Shown here in pieces: positions 29,936 through 41,016 of a stretch of DNA of 64,000 bases (positions within the stretch are counted from its first letter, which is position 1; each line of letters opens with the position of its first letter). This stretch comes from Agelaius tricolor (Eukaryota; Chordata; Aves; Passeriformes; Icteridae), in assembly GCA_023055355.1 (NCBI GenBank), contig JALJCS010000056.1, positions 1,364,001 to 1,428,000 of the forward strand. The letters are read 5' to 3'. The notes under the pieces are model-generated. The model was given only the letters and a program-made list of their open reading frames with translations. It ran no database searches and was not told the DNA's origin. The position numbers were made by a program, and so were the translations under genes.

Positions 29936-30372
29936 TGTGAGAAAAGACTGCTCACTTATAAAATTTCAAAGGTTTATTAAACCTTAACAAAAAAATACAG
30001 CAAAAGGACTAAATAAGGAAAAATTACAGCGCTGGGAGCCCCCGTGATTATCAGCCATGTGCTCCTCTTCAAAATGGATGCTCCGCCTTTTATACCTCTC
30101 GCCCCTCCTAAAGTCTTGTCAGTCAACTCCTTCCTTGCCATCTAGTGATGGAGATCACTGTCTTACATGTTGATTGGAGGTCAGGTATTACTATAGTAAC
30201 AAGCCAACCCTCCCCAAATGCCCCGACTACCAAGGCCATCCCATGATAACAATGAAAGGGGGAGGACATATTACAGTAACATAACTATACATCTACAAAA
30301 CTTCTCTTAACATTCATATAATGTTCACTCCTTAACTGTGAGTGCCAACCATCTCATTACTCATCTATAACA
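29936..30372 (-). repeat. LTR, TGTTATAGATGAG family (copy B), 3' LTR of env remnant
   Basis: On the minus strand it starts TGTTATAGATGAGTAATG and ends TCTCACA, with AATAAACC near 29975. Env remnant sequence lies directly upstream on the same strand, so this is the 3' LTR of a degraded provirus. Confidence 0.85.
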
Positions 30373-31375
30373 ATAAGCCTCACTTTGCCTTTTACTAACA
30401 TCACATAAGTTCCTTGCATTGCATTAGTAATCATATTTTTATGCAGCTTAAAGCATGTATCATAATCGCAATTATTATTATGATCACAATTATACTTTGC
30501 AAAGGGGAGGCCAACCAACCAGTCAGAGAAAATCCAAATCCTTTACATATTTTAACCAGTTACTTTCTAATCCTCCCCTTAATTCTCTGCTAGATGCAGC
30601 AACCAATTTTATCCTATCTGATCATCCAATTTAGCAGTCACATTCAGAATGTGCACACAAGTCTTGTTAAAATTCAAGTATCCACATACTCCATGTTCAT
30701 GTAACAGCAATAGATCTAAAGCAAATCTGTTTTGTAAGATCATTTTAGTCATGGCTTGCAATTGTTCATTTATTTAATTGAATCCCAAGCTGCATTTGCT
30801 AAAGTTTTCAGAGTTAAATTGCGTATGGCTTATCTCTTTCAGAAGGTAGATATTTGTGTAGTAAAGATGGATTCTAAAATCCATCCTACTATGGTTCCTG
30901 TACTGGGATGTTTCCAAGTTTCATCACGCTTAACTTTTCCCCATAGGTTCCCAGTGGTAACTCCTTCCACAAGAGACATAACATTAGTACTCTCAGTGTC
31001 CATTGCACTCTTGATTCTCCTAAGGGCAAATATGTGATCTAAATTCCTTTACTTCCTATCCATACTGTGGGTCCTAATGATTTTACTGTGTCCTGCTGAC
31101 AGTCTATCCTTCTCCAAGTCTCACTGTTTATTAGGTGAGACTAGGTGTCATTAAGAAAGGTAGAATAACTTCTACTAACACATCCCAACATTAGAGCCTG
31201 GGCCACGGTCATGAGCCGCTGTACCTCAGGATTCCTACTAGTACAAGTGTATATTTGAGTGCAATTCCATTTTTCCTTTGTCCTTGGATCTTTTTGCCTT
31301 GACTTTATTAAATCAGGATATTTTATACTGATAAATAAGGGGTCTTCTTGACACCAGAGTGATTTTTGCTTTTAT
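30373..31375 (-). pseudogene. env: Env remnant of a gammaretrovirus-like ERV
   Basis: On the minus strand, near 30640-30755, the transmembrane subunit reads [12 protein letters not shown] followed by HEHGVCGYL and a second cysteine, close to the motif in the env at 10086-11732. Sequence on either side is consistent with a membrane anchor toward 30450 and degraded surface subunit toward 31375, but many stops are present. The adjacent LTR fixes its orientation. Confidence 0.7.
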
Positions 31376-31429
31376 ATTTTCTTCATATATATTTATAGCT
31401 CTGTAGACTATTGTTGTACAGTTATATAG

Positions 31430-31845
31430 TTCCTAGCTAGCTCTAGCACTTTTCCTCCCCTGATAGGTAGAAAGACAAAACACATTCCAAAGGCTCTGAG
31501 CCCTGGGAGTCCAAGGCTCCTATCCTATCTTGGTTCTTCCTGGGAGCCAAGAACAAGCTACCCTCCCAAGACACTTTCTCATAAACAAAGTACAGCTAGT
31601 ACCAAAAGGGGGCTTCAGAAAAGGGCTGAACCAGAAGGGGGAATTACATCATCACTTGTGCTTCTAATTGGGAATTGTCAATTGTGCTAATTTGTTAAAC
31701 TTATAAAACTGTATTCATCCTATGTGGGTTTGGGATCTTTCCATATCTGCCCCTGGAGGCCTCCAATAAAGACCAGCTTTTATACTACCTATTATGTGAA
31801 TATTGTCTTGAAAGTGTGTTGCTTTATTTCTAGATCTTTAAAGCA
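31430..31845 (+). repeat. LTR, + orientation, boundaries approximate
   Basis: A TATA-like CTTATAAAAC (near 31700) is followed by CCAATAAAGACC (near 31768) at LTR-like spacing. No paired copy or target duplication is seen in the window. Confidence 0.6.
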
Positions 31846-31849
31846 TCAT

Positions 31850-32530
31850 TCTGGGACGCCTTGACTACTTTCCCAATCTAGACACCAATGAACTGGCTGT
31901 GTGGGAATCCAGGGCACAGGGAATATTTCTCTGTCTGCTCTGAGGGGTTCTGATCCCCAGAGAAACACTGCCTTTAACCTTTGCCCATGGAGAGGACTTC
32001 CACAACTTTGAGATAGACTAGAATCTACCAAAGTGTGAAATAGATAATAGAGAGTAGTATAGTATGTCACTTGGGTGAGAAATTTAGGTTTTGGGATTTT
32101 TAGTATGGTGTAGATAGGAAGCAAGATGGAGGAATTTGGGTGTAGTCCCTGTCTTTTTCTTCTTCTTCATCTACTCAATTTTCTGCAGTGTTGGTGGCAC
32201 AGGGTGATTGGTCAAAGAAAGCACAGTGCAGAGGTTATGTGGACAGTCAAGGGATGAGTTATTGGCAGATAAGTAGAAATAATGTACGTTTTAAGAGTTA
32301 ATTGGATGAGACAACTTTAAAAGACCTTTAAACTGTACGTTTGGTGGCCATTTTCCAGCACGCTGAGCCTGGTGTGGACAGCGTGCAAAACTTTAGATAA
32401 GATAACAATAAACAAGAAGCTGAAGACCAAAAAAGTTCTGTGCGTCTCCTTTTTCCTGGCACAGAACTGCTACAGGAGGGTTTCCCCCATCCAGGGAGCC
32501 CCCAGAAGGGCCCAACGTAAAACAAACATC
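31850..32530 (+). repeat. LTR, same family as 47790-48352
   Basis: Shares AAGATGGAGGAAT, a CTT-rich stretch and the general order with 47790-48352. AACAATAAACAAG near 32405 is the likely poly(A) signal. Divergence from the other copy is high. Confidence 0.65.
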
Positions 32531-32543
32531 AATAACCGGTGCC

Positions 32544-32910
32544 TCAACATGGCTGGATATAGTCCCATTGTCCTCTTTGAGGGCTATTCCATATTTCTGG
32601 TATTTGACATCCCCAGTCTGTCAGCTGAGAGATATTTCCTGAGGTTATTTCCAGGTCTGGTTTTGAGATATTAAAATTCTCAACAGTATTGTTCTTATGT
32701 GTCCATGGTAAGGAATATTCTCCTTCCATGTCTGTCCAATTGGCATGGATGCCATTTCCTTCCCACACGTGTTCCAAAATTTTTGTCAAATTGCTGACTA
32801 AAGCTCCCCACAGAACTGAATTTTCTACAGAGGTGCGTGTTGGTTAACAAGCTGCTGTAGAGGTTACATTCTGTTATCTGCCAAAATCTATCCCTAACTT
32901 TAAGACCACA
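32544..32910 (-). pseudogene. Possible retroviral env surface-subunit fragment
   Basis: An 81-aa open frame on the minus strand (32544-32789) is rich in Trp and has three NXS/T sites (NWT, NNT, NIS), as a viral glycoprotein would. Sequence upstream to 32910 gives similar readable text. I cannot match it to a family. It lies among ERV pieces, which is the main reason for the call. Confidence 0.35.
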
Positions 32911-32919
32911 TTCCCCTTC

Positions 32920-33452
32920 TGTCCTGGTTTAAGAGACAGGTGTATGCCCAGGAAGGTAGGAACCTTTCTGGAATGGAAAATACGACCCCCTTCTCTCCAA
33001 ATTATTATAACTTTGAAATATGGGGCTTTCAGGCAAAGATACGGGAAAAGGAATAGCAGTTCTTTGCTAGAATATCTATATAACAAAGCAAACAAACAAC
33101 AGCATCAACAACAAACAAAACCAGAAACAGAATAACAGCCTTCTCTCGGCCATCAAGCAACTTCCCCTTTGGTGTAGTTATGACCACAGCTGGCAGAGAG
33201 CACTGTTGGCTCCCAGCCAGGCAGGGCAGGTGTGATGATTCTTTCGCGCTGCAGGGGACGCAGTGCAGTGAGCACAGCAGCCTCTCCACTGGCAATGGCG
33301 GCTCGGGTGATGGGGTAGAGGGGAGATGGCTCCCCTTGCAAAACTCACAAGGAGCAGCCGGTCTCAGTGCCACTCTGGATGGCGAGCTGGACTGAAGCAG
33401 TAGCCTAGGAGCAGTGGGCTGGAAACAGCAGAGGCAAGCACACCTGGGGTGG
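32920..33452 (+). repeat. ERV LTR fragment (start TGTCCTGGTTTAAG)
   Basis: It starts TGTCCTGGTTTAAGAGACAG and shares long phrases with 26420-26840. Its right end is cut by the LTR at 33453. No coding sequence is supported. Confidence 0.65.
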
Positions 33453-34008
33453 TGTTATAGATGAGTAATGGGATGATTGGCTCTTGCAATTAATGGATGA
33501 ATATTATGTGTATGTTAAGAGAAACTTTACTGATGTACAGTTATGTTATTGTGGCTTGTTATTTAGATGTCCTCTGTTGTCCCCATAGTCCCCTTTCCCT
33601 CCTCCCCCCCCGTATTGTTGCCACCAGACAGCCTGGCTTGTCCAGGACATGTAGAAAGAAGGCGTGTACATGTGCCCCTTGCATGGGGCAGTTGGGAATG
33701 GGAAAAATTTGTTGCTAGGGGGGCGCAGCATGATAACACCTGACCTCCAATCAGGTTGCAAGAAAGAAGCCTCCACCAATGAATGGCAAAGAAGAGTTGA
33801 CTGACAGACTTTAGGTGGGGCCAAGGTTGCCTGATGCAACCCCCCCAGGGGCATAAAAGGCAGAGCAGCCATTTTGTAGACAAGCATGTGGCTGCCAGGT
33901 CATGAACTCCCAGTGGCACTGTCCTTTTTCCTTATTCAGTCCTTTGCTGTATTTTGTTAAAGTTTAATAAACCTTTGAAATTTTTAAAAGTGAGCATTGT
34001 TTCTCACA
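33453..34008 (+). repeat. LTR, TGTTATAGATGAG family (copy C), 5' LTR
   Basis: Starts TGTTATAGATGAG, ends TTTCTCACA, with GCATAAAAGG near 33853 as a TATA-like box and TTTAATAAACC near 33963 as poly(A) signal. A primer-binding-like site follows two bases later, so this is a 5' LTR with attached leader. Confidence 0.88.
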
Positions 34009-34734
34009 AATGGGGGTTTAGTCCAGGATATAGAAATCATGTCTCAGTGGCCCTGGGGGATTTCGGACAAGTGGCATGCCCCCACCGAGTTGGAGGCTTG
34101 AATGATTTCTGGGACCATTGGAGACTGCAGATTGACGCCCCAGAGACAACAAAAGACTGAATAACGAAAAAGAAGAGGGGGAAGAAGGGAAAAAAGCCCC
34201 TTGACAAAACTGCAGACGATCTGGAGGATTGTGAGGACTTGTGTGTGTGAGTGATACGGAGTCCGGGAGTGTGCTTGGTGTGTGTGTGAGACTTGGGAAA
34301 AAGGCATGGTCCTTGTAATTGATTTGGCCAGATTATTTGCTCTTGCACTAACCCAGCTTCAGGGGATACTGCATGGGATCCGTACCGGGGGTCTGTTGGA
34401 GCATAAGGACAATAGGACGATTGGGTATGGAGCCCTTAGTGGAGATGACTGCGAGCAAGGGGTGGAACTCAAAAACAACTGGAGACTCCAGGGTGAAAGT
34501 TACCGAATTTAGGGGGGGTGTTGGATTGAAGTTGAGAATTGCCAATTGGCGGGGATCGCGCTCGTACCAGGGCATGGAGGCACAGTGGCTCACTTGACCT
34601 GCTGGCACAAAGGACACCAGGGGCCGCAGGTCCACGTGGGGCAGCAGCACACAGTGTGCTCAGCGCGATAAGCTTCCAGTGCTGCTGGCATGACGGGGGA
34701 AGGCGGGGGGGGGGGGGGGGGGGGGGGGGGCAGG
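34009..34734 (+). other. Retroviral primer site and leader, degraded
   Basis: TGGGGGTTTAGTCCAGGAT at 34011-34029 resembles a tRNA-Pro-type gammaretroviral site with changes. The leader after it (CAGTGGCCCTGGGGGATTTC, GATTTCTGGGACC) is typical in style, but no gag frame can be followed. A poly(G) run at about 34707-34730 marks the right junction. Confidence 0.65.
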
Positions 34735-35128
34735 CAGCCGTTCTCGCAAAAAACCTATGCTCAAAGAAACTGCTTCAGCCAAAGAACAGCGATAAGAGGG
34801 GGGCCCCTTGAACTTTGAAACAGATGGAGAAGCTGCAGGAGACAGGACAGGGTGACCCAGGAGTTCTTTCTGTACTTTCTGATAAAAAACTAGCTGCAAG
34901 GGTAACTAGCTGCAAGTGTAACTTGAAAGCAGTAAAATGAATATGTATGAACCTAATGTGAAATTCTATGGATATGGATTAGTAAGGAAGACAAAAAAGG
35001 ATCTGGAGTTCTTAGGGGTGCACATGTCCTTTAGGGGGACAATGATCCCCACATGCACCCAGCGCTGTAATAAACATACCGGCTTTACAACTTTTACAAA
35101 ATTGTGGTTTTTTCCTTTCCGCAAATCA
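34735..35128 (+). repeat. LTR-like segment, inverted partner of 27998-28388
   Basis: Begins near GTTCTCGCAAAAA after the G run and ends near CTTTCCGCA. TGTAATAAACATACC near 35070 is the poly(A) signal. A short open frame from 34937 is the same LTR text seen on the minus strand at 28189 and is not a gene. Confidence 0.75.
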
Positions 35129-35159
35129 GGTGCGTGGAGTGTGATTGCACATGGCGCTG

Positions 35160-36240
35160 CCCGCAGTTAAGGGATCAACCCAGTAGTACGGGTGTCCCCA
35201 GACCATGCCAGAATGCTGCGGCTTCTCTGCAATCTGCCGGCATAAAGCTGAGTGATCGCAGGAAACCACATGAGTGCCTTTCAGCAGTTGCCAGTGCTAG
35301 TGCACTGGAAGGCACCGGAGTGCTGGATTGTGCCAGCTTCCCTGTGGTATCCGCCAGCAAAAAGCCACGGTGCTGCGAGAGGTCACGTGGGTGGCTTTCA
35401 GCAGTTGTCCATGCTTGCACCGGGGTGCAAAGCCGCAGCGGGTCCCCCACACACTAGCACAAAGAAAGCCAGGGCAGCAGGAGTCCACATAGGCAGTGTT
35501 CGGCATTTGCCCATGCACCTGCGGTGAACAGTGAAGCTGGGGCAGCCATCTCCGCGTGCTCAGGTTCAAGTGAAGTGCGCAAAAGGCAGCTCCCAGCCCA
35601 CCCCTGTAACCTGTGCTGAGTGGCGGCCATGGCCCCGGTGGGAGGGGGTCGAGAAGGAGAGAGGGGGCAAGAGGAAAGAGAGGCACAGGCCTTGCCTATG
35701 GGGCTTCCCCCCATGCAAGTGGCTGTCTGCAAGTTTCCCGCTCCCAAGGCGACCTGCTAGGGCAGAGCTCATCCATGCTGAGAACATGCAGCGGTAGGCG
35801 GTGACGGTGGCCAGGGAGAGTGGGAGATGGTGTTAAGGATGCCACTGTGAGCCAAGAGGGGAGGAGCCAGCACTGGCAGTGAGTAGTGATGCCAGGGCAG
35901 CCCCCCCCCCCGCATGCTTGGGTGCAACAGAAGTGTGCAAAAAGCAGCTCCCGGCCCGCCATGGTCCCAAGTGCAGAGCAGCGGCCACGGCCCCAGTGGG
36001 GGGGGGGTGAGAGAAAGGCGAAGAGTGGGCCTCGCCCCTGGGACTTTCCCTCCCCGCAAGCGGCTGTGTGCAAGTTTCTTGCTCCCAAAGTGAGCTACTA
36101 AGGCAGAGCTTGTCCTTGCTGAGGCCATGCAATGGTAGGCAGGGACGGCGGTTGGGGAGAGCGGGAGACAGTGTTGACAATGACACTGTAGGCCAGAAAG
36201 GAGGGTGCTGGTGCCAGCAGTGGGTGGTGATGCTAGAGCA
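35160..36240 (+). repeat. GC-rich tandem repeat array, two levels
   Basis: In 35200-35530 a unit of about 100-117 bases recurs (TTCAGCAGTTG at 35280 and 35397, TTCGGCATTTG at 35499). From about 35540 to 36240 a longer unit of about 340-360 bases recurs twice (GCAAAAGGCAGCTCCCAGCC and GCAAAAAGCAGCTCCCGGCC; GCAGAGCTCATCC and GCAGAGCTTGTCC). ORFs in it are frame accidents. Confidence 0.8.
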
Positions 36241-36588
36241 GAGGTAACTCTGTTAAGGCTTGTTCAGCCTCGCTCATCAGCCCCATTGTGAGGAGGACAG
36301 TGAGTCACTTAATCTCACTATTTCTCCAGACCTTGCCTAGTTGTTTGTTTTCCTTTGCTTTCTTCGAGGAAAGTAAGGTTTTTTCTTTCTTTCTCTCTTG
36401 TTCTTTCTTTTCTTTTTCTTCTCGCTGTTTCATTACGAGAGGCTGTTAGAAAGATGGGTCTAAGAGCAAGTAAAAAATCCCCAAGGGGAGGGAGAAATGA
36501 AAAGATACCCCTAAACAATCCCCTAAGAAGAAGACTAACCTGGTAAAGATGCAGCCCCAACAACAAAAGTGAAAATAAAGTTATGCAG
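36241..36588 (+). pseudogene. gag: ERV leader and gag start fragment
   Basis: The ATG at 36454 opens a 31-codon frame MGLRASKKSPRGG... with the Gly-2 myristoylation pattern of retroviral matrix, ending at a TAA at 36544-36546. A T/C-rich leader precedes it. P2 integrated at 36588/36589, so this element is older than P2. Confidence 0.5.
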
Positions 36589-37115
36589 TGTAGCAGCCAC
36601 AGGGACTGCAAGGCCTCTCTGGCAGTCAGTTGCCTAAGATAAGAAATGTCTAGTCATGATGACTGGACCTAAGAAGCCCCTCATCCGCCTTCGGACCCTC
36701 GTTATCTCTCTGTAAGACCATAGGTCATATTCGCCTCAACCCTTACTATTGGACTGTTTCCCAAAACCCCTATACCCTATATAAACCCCTACTTCTGCGC
36801 TGTTCAGCAGAAGAGCTGTCACTGTCACCCTTCGCAGAAGCTGCCAATAAAGACACCTCTGTGGAACCTCATACAACCTTCTCCTCTCTCTCCCTGTGTC
36901 TGCCAAGGCACTTAGCAAGCAAAGAGCTGAAATCACTAAAGAGCTGAATTCACCAAAGAGCTGATCTCACTTAAGAGCTGAGCTGCTTGCTAAGATTGCC
37001 GGCGGCTGGGAGCGTACCTGAGGGACCTGGTCAGGTTGTGCTTAGTGGGACTTCGCTATTCAGACACCTATGGCAGCCGGGGTCGGACAGACCCCAAAAA
37101 CCCTCCGCCATAATA
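36589..37115 (+). repeat. P2 5' LTR
   Basis: Starts TGTAGCAGCC and ends CCATAATA. CCCTATATAAACCCC near 36774 is a clear TATA box and GCCAATAAAGACACC near 36845 the poly(A) signal. The U5 side carries a short repeat of AAAGAGCTGA at 36920-36985. Confidence 0.93.
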
Positions 37116-37117
37116 AA

Positions 37118-37450
37118 TTTGGCGCACCAAACTGCTTGCACCCTAGCACCGCAGAGAGTAGCGTTCTTCTTGAATCGTCACTGCCTCAGGTCCCTACAAC
37201 CTTCTGAAGATAAGTTCTCTGTTATAGAAGAAGTTATCTTAAGAGGCGTCCAACGACCCTCCATATCGACATCTGGGATGAGATGCTGAGGAGTCGGACA
37301 CGGCAGACCACCCACCAGCAGGTTTTGACCCACATTCAGCTGAAGAAGTGTAAGCTTTAAAACAGCCATTTTTGCACGCTTTTACCTTGGGTCCTTTTTT
37401 GGGATTTTTTTCTTTTTTTTCCTCTTTCTGCTGCTGGAGGGGAAAAGGGA
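37118..37450 (+). other. P2 leader with primer-binding-like TGGCGC
   Basis: TTTGGCGCACC begins three bases past the LTR; TGGCGC is the start of a tRNA-Lys-type site but the rest does not match, so the primer is uncertain. The leader runs to the gag ATG at 37451. Confidence 0.5.
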
Positions 37451-37846
37451 ATGGGATCAAAACATAGTAAATTAAAAGGATCCCAGAACGACAGAGACTT
37501 ACATCTACAAATCCTAGAAATCCTATCCACTAACAGCTTGTCTTTCTCTAAAGGCAATCTCTCAAAAACTAACTTGAAAAAATTTATAAAATGGATTCTT
37601 TCCCAGTTTCCAGATACTAACACACACATTATCGCCCTAGATTCTTTTTGGGACACAGTAGGGACAAGAATATATTCTCGCCAAACTAATGAAGATTTTT
37701 CTGTAACTCGGTTTTTACCTCTTTTTCATTCTATAACCAAATGGGTCGAAAAGACAAATATAAAGAGCTCAATTTCTTTGCAACCTTACCCTGCTGAGGG
37801 CATTCCGACCTTATCTCTCCCACCAGAGACTCTCTTCAAATGCTAA
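37451..37846 (+). pseudogene. gag: P2 gag, matrix region
   Basis: A 131-aa frame begins MGSKHSK, a Gly-2 myristoylation signal, and has the helical core FIKWILSQFPD near residue 46 that corresponds to RWLFSQFPD in P3. The TAA/TGA-rich stretch after residue 131 ends it early; the following text is readable in another frame, so a frameshift separates matrix from the proline-rich part. Matrix would target Gag to membrane. The start is the first ATG after the leader and fits the family. Confidence 0.85.
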
Positions 37847-39203
37847 TATTGCAGATAACATTCCTTCCCTCTCAGTCTCTGAATCCTATCCTCCGCTTTC
37901 CCTGGGTCCAAACGCTGTCTCTGGGGCCCCTCCACCCTCAGGCCCCTTTCCTGGGACGGGGAACACCGAGTTTGCACCGCGCCCACCCACCCCCTCTGCA
38001 CCCGCGGGGTCCGCAGGGCCTGCCGATCCTTCTGCTCTCCCCCCCGGACACGGCTAGAGCAGATTCCACTCCACCTATTGCGCAATACATGGCATGCTAT
38101 TTGCGCCCTTCCCCCGGGCTACCTTCGGGTGTAACTGCGCCGGTTCCTATCAGGTTTGCTCCCCCTCACTCCAACATCTCCGTGCAGCCCACCGCAACCC
38201 CCCCCCACCCCTGCTGCCATGCCTCTCACTCCCCCCTTGTGTCTCCCCATCCCTGCTACCATTCCTGCCGCAACAGGCAGTCTTCTCCCTGCCTGCCTCC
38301 GCCTCGTCGTGCCTGCTTTGGCAGCGGCAGCCCCTGCCAATCCCACGGCCTCCTCTCCCCCGCTTTTCCCTTGCCCGCATTCCCAGGCTTTGCAACCACC
38401 CACCCACCCTCAGTGTTCCCCGAACGGCACCTCCGAGACCCCCCACGGTGGCACCTCACTTCCCCATGCGCCTCAGTCCTGTGCCGGCTGTGCCACCCGT
38501 GGCACTGCCATTGCCTCTCCACTGCTGCCTCCCTCTAGCCAAGCTCTGCCATGTGCCTCCTCACACTCTCTTCAGTTCCCTACACCCCTGCAAACTCTCG
38601 CTCCAACATGCCCAAAATAGCATACTGCACCACCTGCTCACTCTCACTCCACCACTAAGGACAGTAGTGACCACGAGTCCGATTCTGATACAGAGGACAT
38701 TGATCCATGGGCTCTAATCAAAATGGAAGCGACCCGGGCATGGGGATTGGGAACTGGCTCAGAGAATTTCTGCCTTCCCAGTAATTTATATAAAGGGAAA
38801 AAGAGGTGGTGCCACCACTAAAACAATGTGGGAACCTAACACAAATAAATAACTTGTACAACTACGAAATATAGCCAAAGAACATGATAGAAGTTCACAT
38901 ATTTTTAGAAATTTCCTAGAAGCTATCTTCTTGGCACAGGTTTTAGTACCTCATGATGTTAAAAATATTGGCCACTGCCTTCTTTCCCCAGCAGAATATA
39001 TGCTGTGGGAAAAGCATTAGAAAAGATAATGAAAAACATTATCAGACACCTATGCTACAGATGCTGATAGGCTAGATTTTACAGTCAAACAGCTAGCTGG
39101 AGAAGGGGACTTACAGAAACCCTCTGACCAAGCTAACATCTTACCTAAGGCAGCACTACAAGACTTGGCTATTACAGCAAAAACATCCTTACTTCTTACC
39201 CCA
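37847..39203 (+). pseudogene. gag: P2 gag, proline-rich and capsid N-terminal part
   Basis: 37850-38640 is C-rich and encodes Pro/Ser/Ala-rich sequence in more than one frame with stops. From about 38860 capsid-like text appears (KEHDRSSHIFRNFLEAIFLAQ, then SPAEYMLWEK), comparable to the P3 capsid (RRLFSCLLNPTKFVMWEE). Several in-frame stops are present. The capsid is cut at 39209/39210 by an inserted element. Confidence 0.7.
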
Positions 39204-39209
39204 GATGAT

Positions 39210-39504
39210 GTGGAGCCTTTCCATTCTGAGGAGACTGTAATCTGATCCTAAGACTCCTCCCATGGGACACCTGATAAAACCCCGGCCCCAGATCTGTATC
39301 CCCTCCCTGCTCTCCGGCCCTCTGGGGGCTCTGCTCGGGCCCCTGGGCCTCTGCCTCCTCCCCGCCCAGGCACAGGGTGTGTGGGGGGGAAATAAACTGG
39401 ACTCTCATGCTAAACAACGAAGAAACTTGTCGCATCTGTTTCTCCTGCTGTCGGCTGTGGCCTCCCTGGATACAATCTCGTCACTGTAGCCACATGCTGC
39501 TAGA
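39210..39504 (+). repeat. 5' LTR of the element nested in P2
   Basis: Carries ACCTGATAAAACC near 39273 as a TATA-like box and GAAATAAACTGG near 39390 as poly(A) signal. Ends GCTGCTAGA; the text after it (AATGGTGGAGAATG) may be a primer site of unknown tRNA type. Confidence 0.88.
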
Positions 39505-40719
39505 AATGGTGGAGAATGTGGGCAACCAGTGAGGACAAGCCGACCGGCACCCCTGTGAGTCACCTGCAGATTGAACTAGAAGCAGCTAGTCTGCCTGCAA
39601 AAAGGACCATGATCGGGACTCTTACCAACTCTACTGACATGTCTGCTGCAGTTATGGATGGTAAAGCCCAAGTGGCTATTTATGGACGGTTATAGACGAT
39701 TTGCATGCAGAGTGTCGGTGCCCTAAATCAGTGGTCCTCCCTCCTGTGAACCCCCACATTTTTCAGTTTCTGTGAAGCTGCCTATATCTTTCCTTACCCT
39801 TTATTCCTAAGAGCGTGGCAAGGAGTGAAAACTGCCAGGATGGCTGGGAGTTGCTACCATCTTCTCTGTCACTTTCTTCCCGTCTGCCACCCCATCCCCC
39901 CTTTCCCTGAAAGAGGACAAGGTCGGAAACCGTCCAGAGCTGACACGGGAGTGCTACCGTCCTCTCGCTGCCCTGTGTCCTCTTTCACCCCCCCATCTCT
40001 TTCCATATCCCCCGTTCCCTGCCTGGGAAGGCACTGGCCATGCAGTTCTGGGTTCTCCTCAAAATAGTGTGACCACGTGGTTTTGAGCTCCCCTCTTTCC
40101 TGCCGCGTCCATCTATTCCGGTCTCCTGCCTGCCCTTCCCCCGCACCTACCTTCCCCCTTCCTGCCGTGCAGCTGCAGCTGCCTCCGCCCCCGGCCCGCG
40201 GGGCTGTGAGGCGAGGCAGGGCTGCTGAGCCCTGAGAGGGCCGGCCCCGCTGTGCCTGCAGGAGACAGGAGGCAGAGGCAGCGTGGCGGGGCGGGGCAGC
40301 CTTGGAAAAGGCAGAGCCCTGCCATGTGCTGCAAGCTGTCACATTGCTGCTCTCACCCTTCCTTGCTTCACAGTCATCATCATCATCAGAATCCAACAGA
40401 GAAACACCTACAACACCAGTACTCAAGCCAAGATCAAACACTAAGTACTGTGCCCCTCGTAAAAGAGGAGACCAAAAACAGCACCCCTTCTGGTGAGAAG
40501 ATCAAAAGCCAAAGGAGAATGGACTATTGACCCACTAAGCAAAAATGTATTCATTTAATTCAGTATCATCATTTCTGTTACTTTATCCTCTGTATTTAAG
40601 TCTCAAATGCTTTTCTATAACTGTTAATTCAGCTTAATAATGTTCATTTTAGTTTCGTAAACCATTAAGTCATATTCCCGAGAATCCCCTTGTTTTAACC
40701 AATTTATAAATGGAGGAAT

Positions 40720-41016
40720 TGTGGAGCCTTTCCGTTCTGAGGAGGCTGTAATCTGATCCTAAGACTCTTCCCATGGGACACCTGATAAAACCCCAGCCCC
40801 AGGTCTGTGTCCCCTCTCTGCTCTCTGGCCCTCTGGGGCTCTGCTTGGGCTCCTGGGCCTCTGCCTCCTCCCCGCCCCGGCACGGGGTGGGGGGGGAGGG
40901 GGGGAAATAAAATGGACTCTTATGCTAAACAACGAAGAGATTTGTCTCGTCTGTTTTCCCTGCCATAGGCTGTGGCCTCCCTGGACAGATCGTCACTGTA
41001 GCAACATGCTGCTACA
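40720..41016 (+). repeat. 3' LTR of the element nested in P2
   Basis: Same order of elements as 39210-39504; ends GCTGCTACA and is followed by the AGATGA duplication. A G-rich run near 40880-40905 differs between the two LTRs. Confidence 0.88.

Noticed and set aside
35104..36186. Multiple overlapping ORFs of 70-130 aa in the GC-rich array
   Set aside because: They follow the tandem repeat in all frames and have no consistent coding frame.
36736..36936. A 66-aa minus ORF repeated identically at 47294-47494
   Set aside because: It is the two P2 LTRs, not a duplicated gene.
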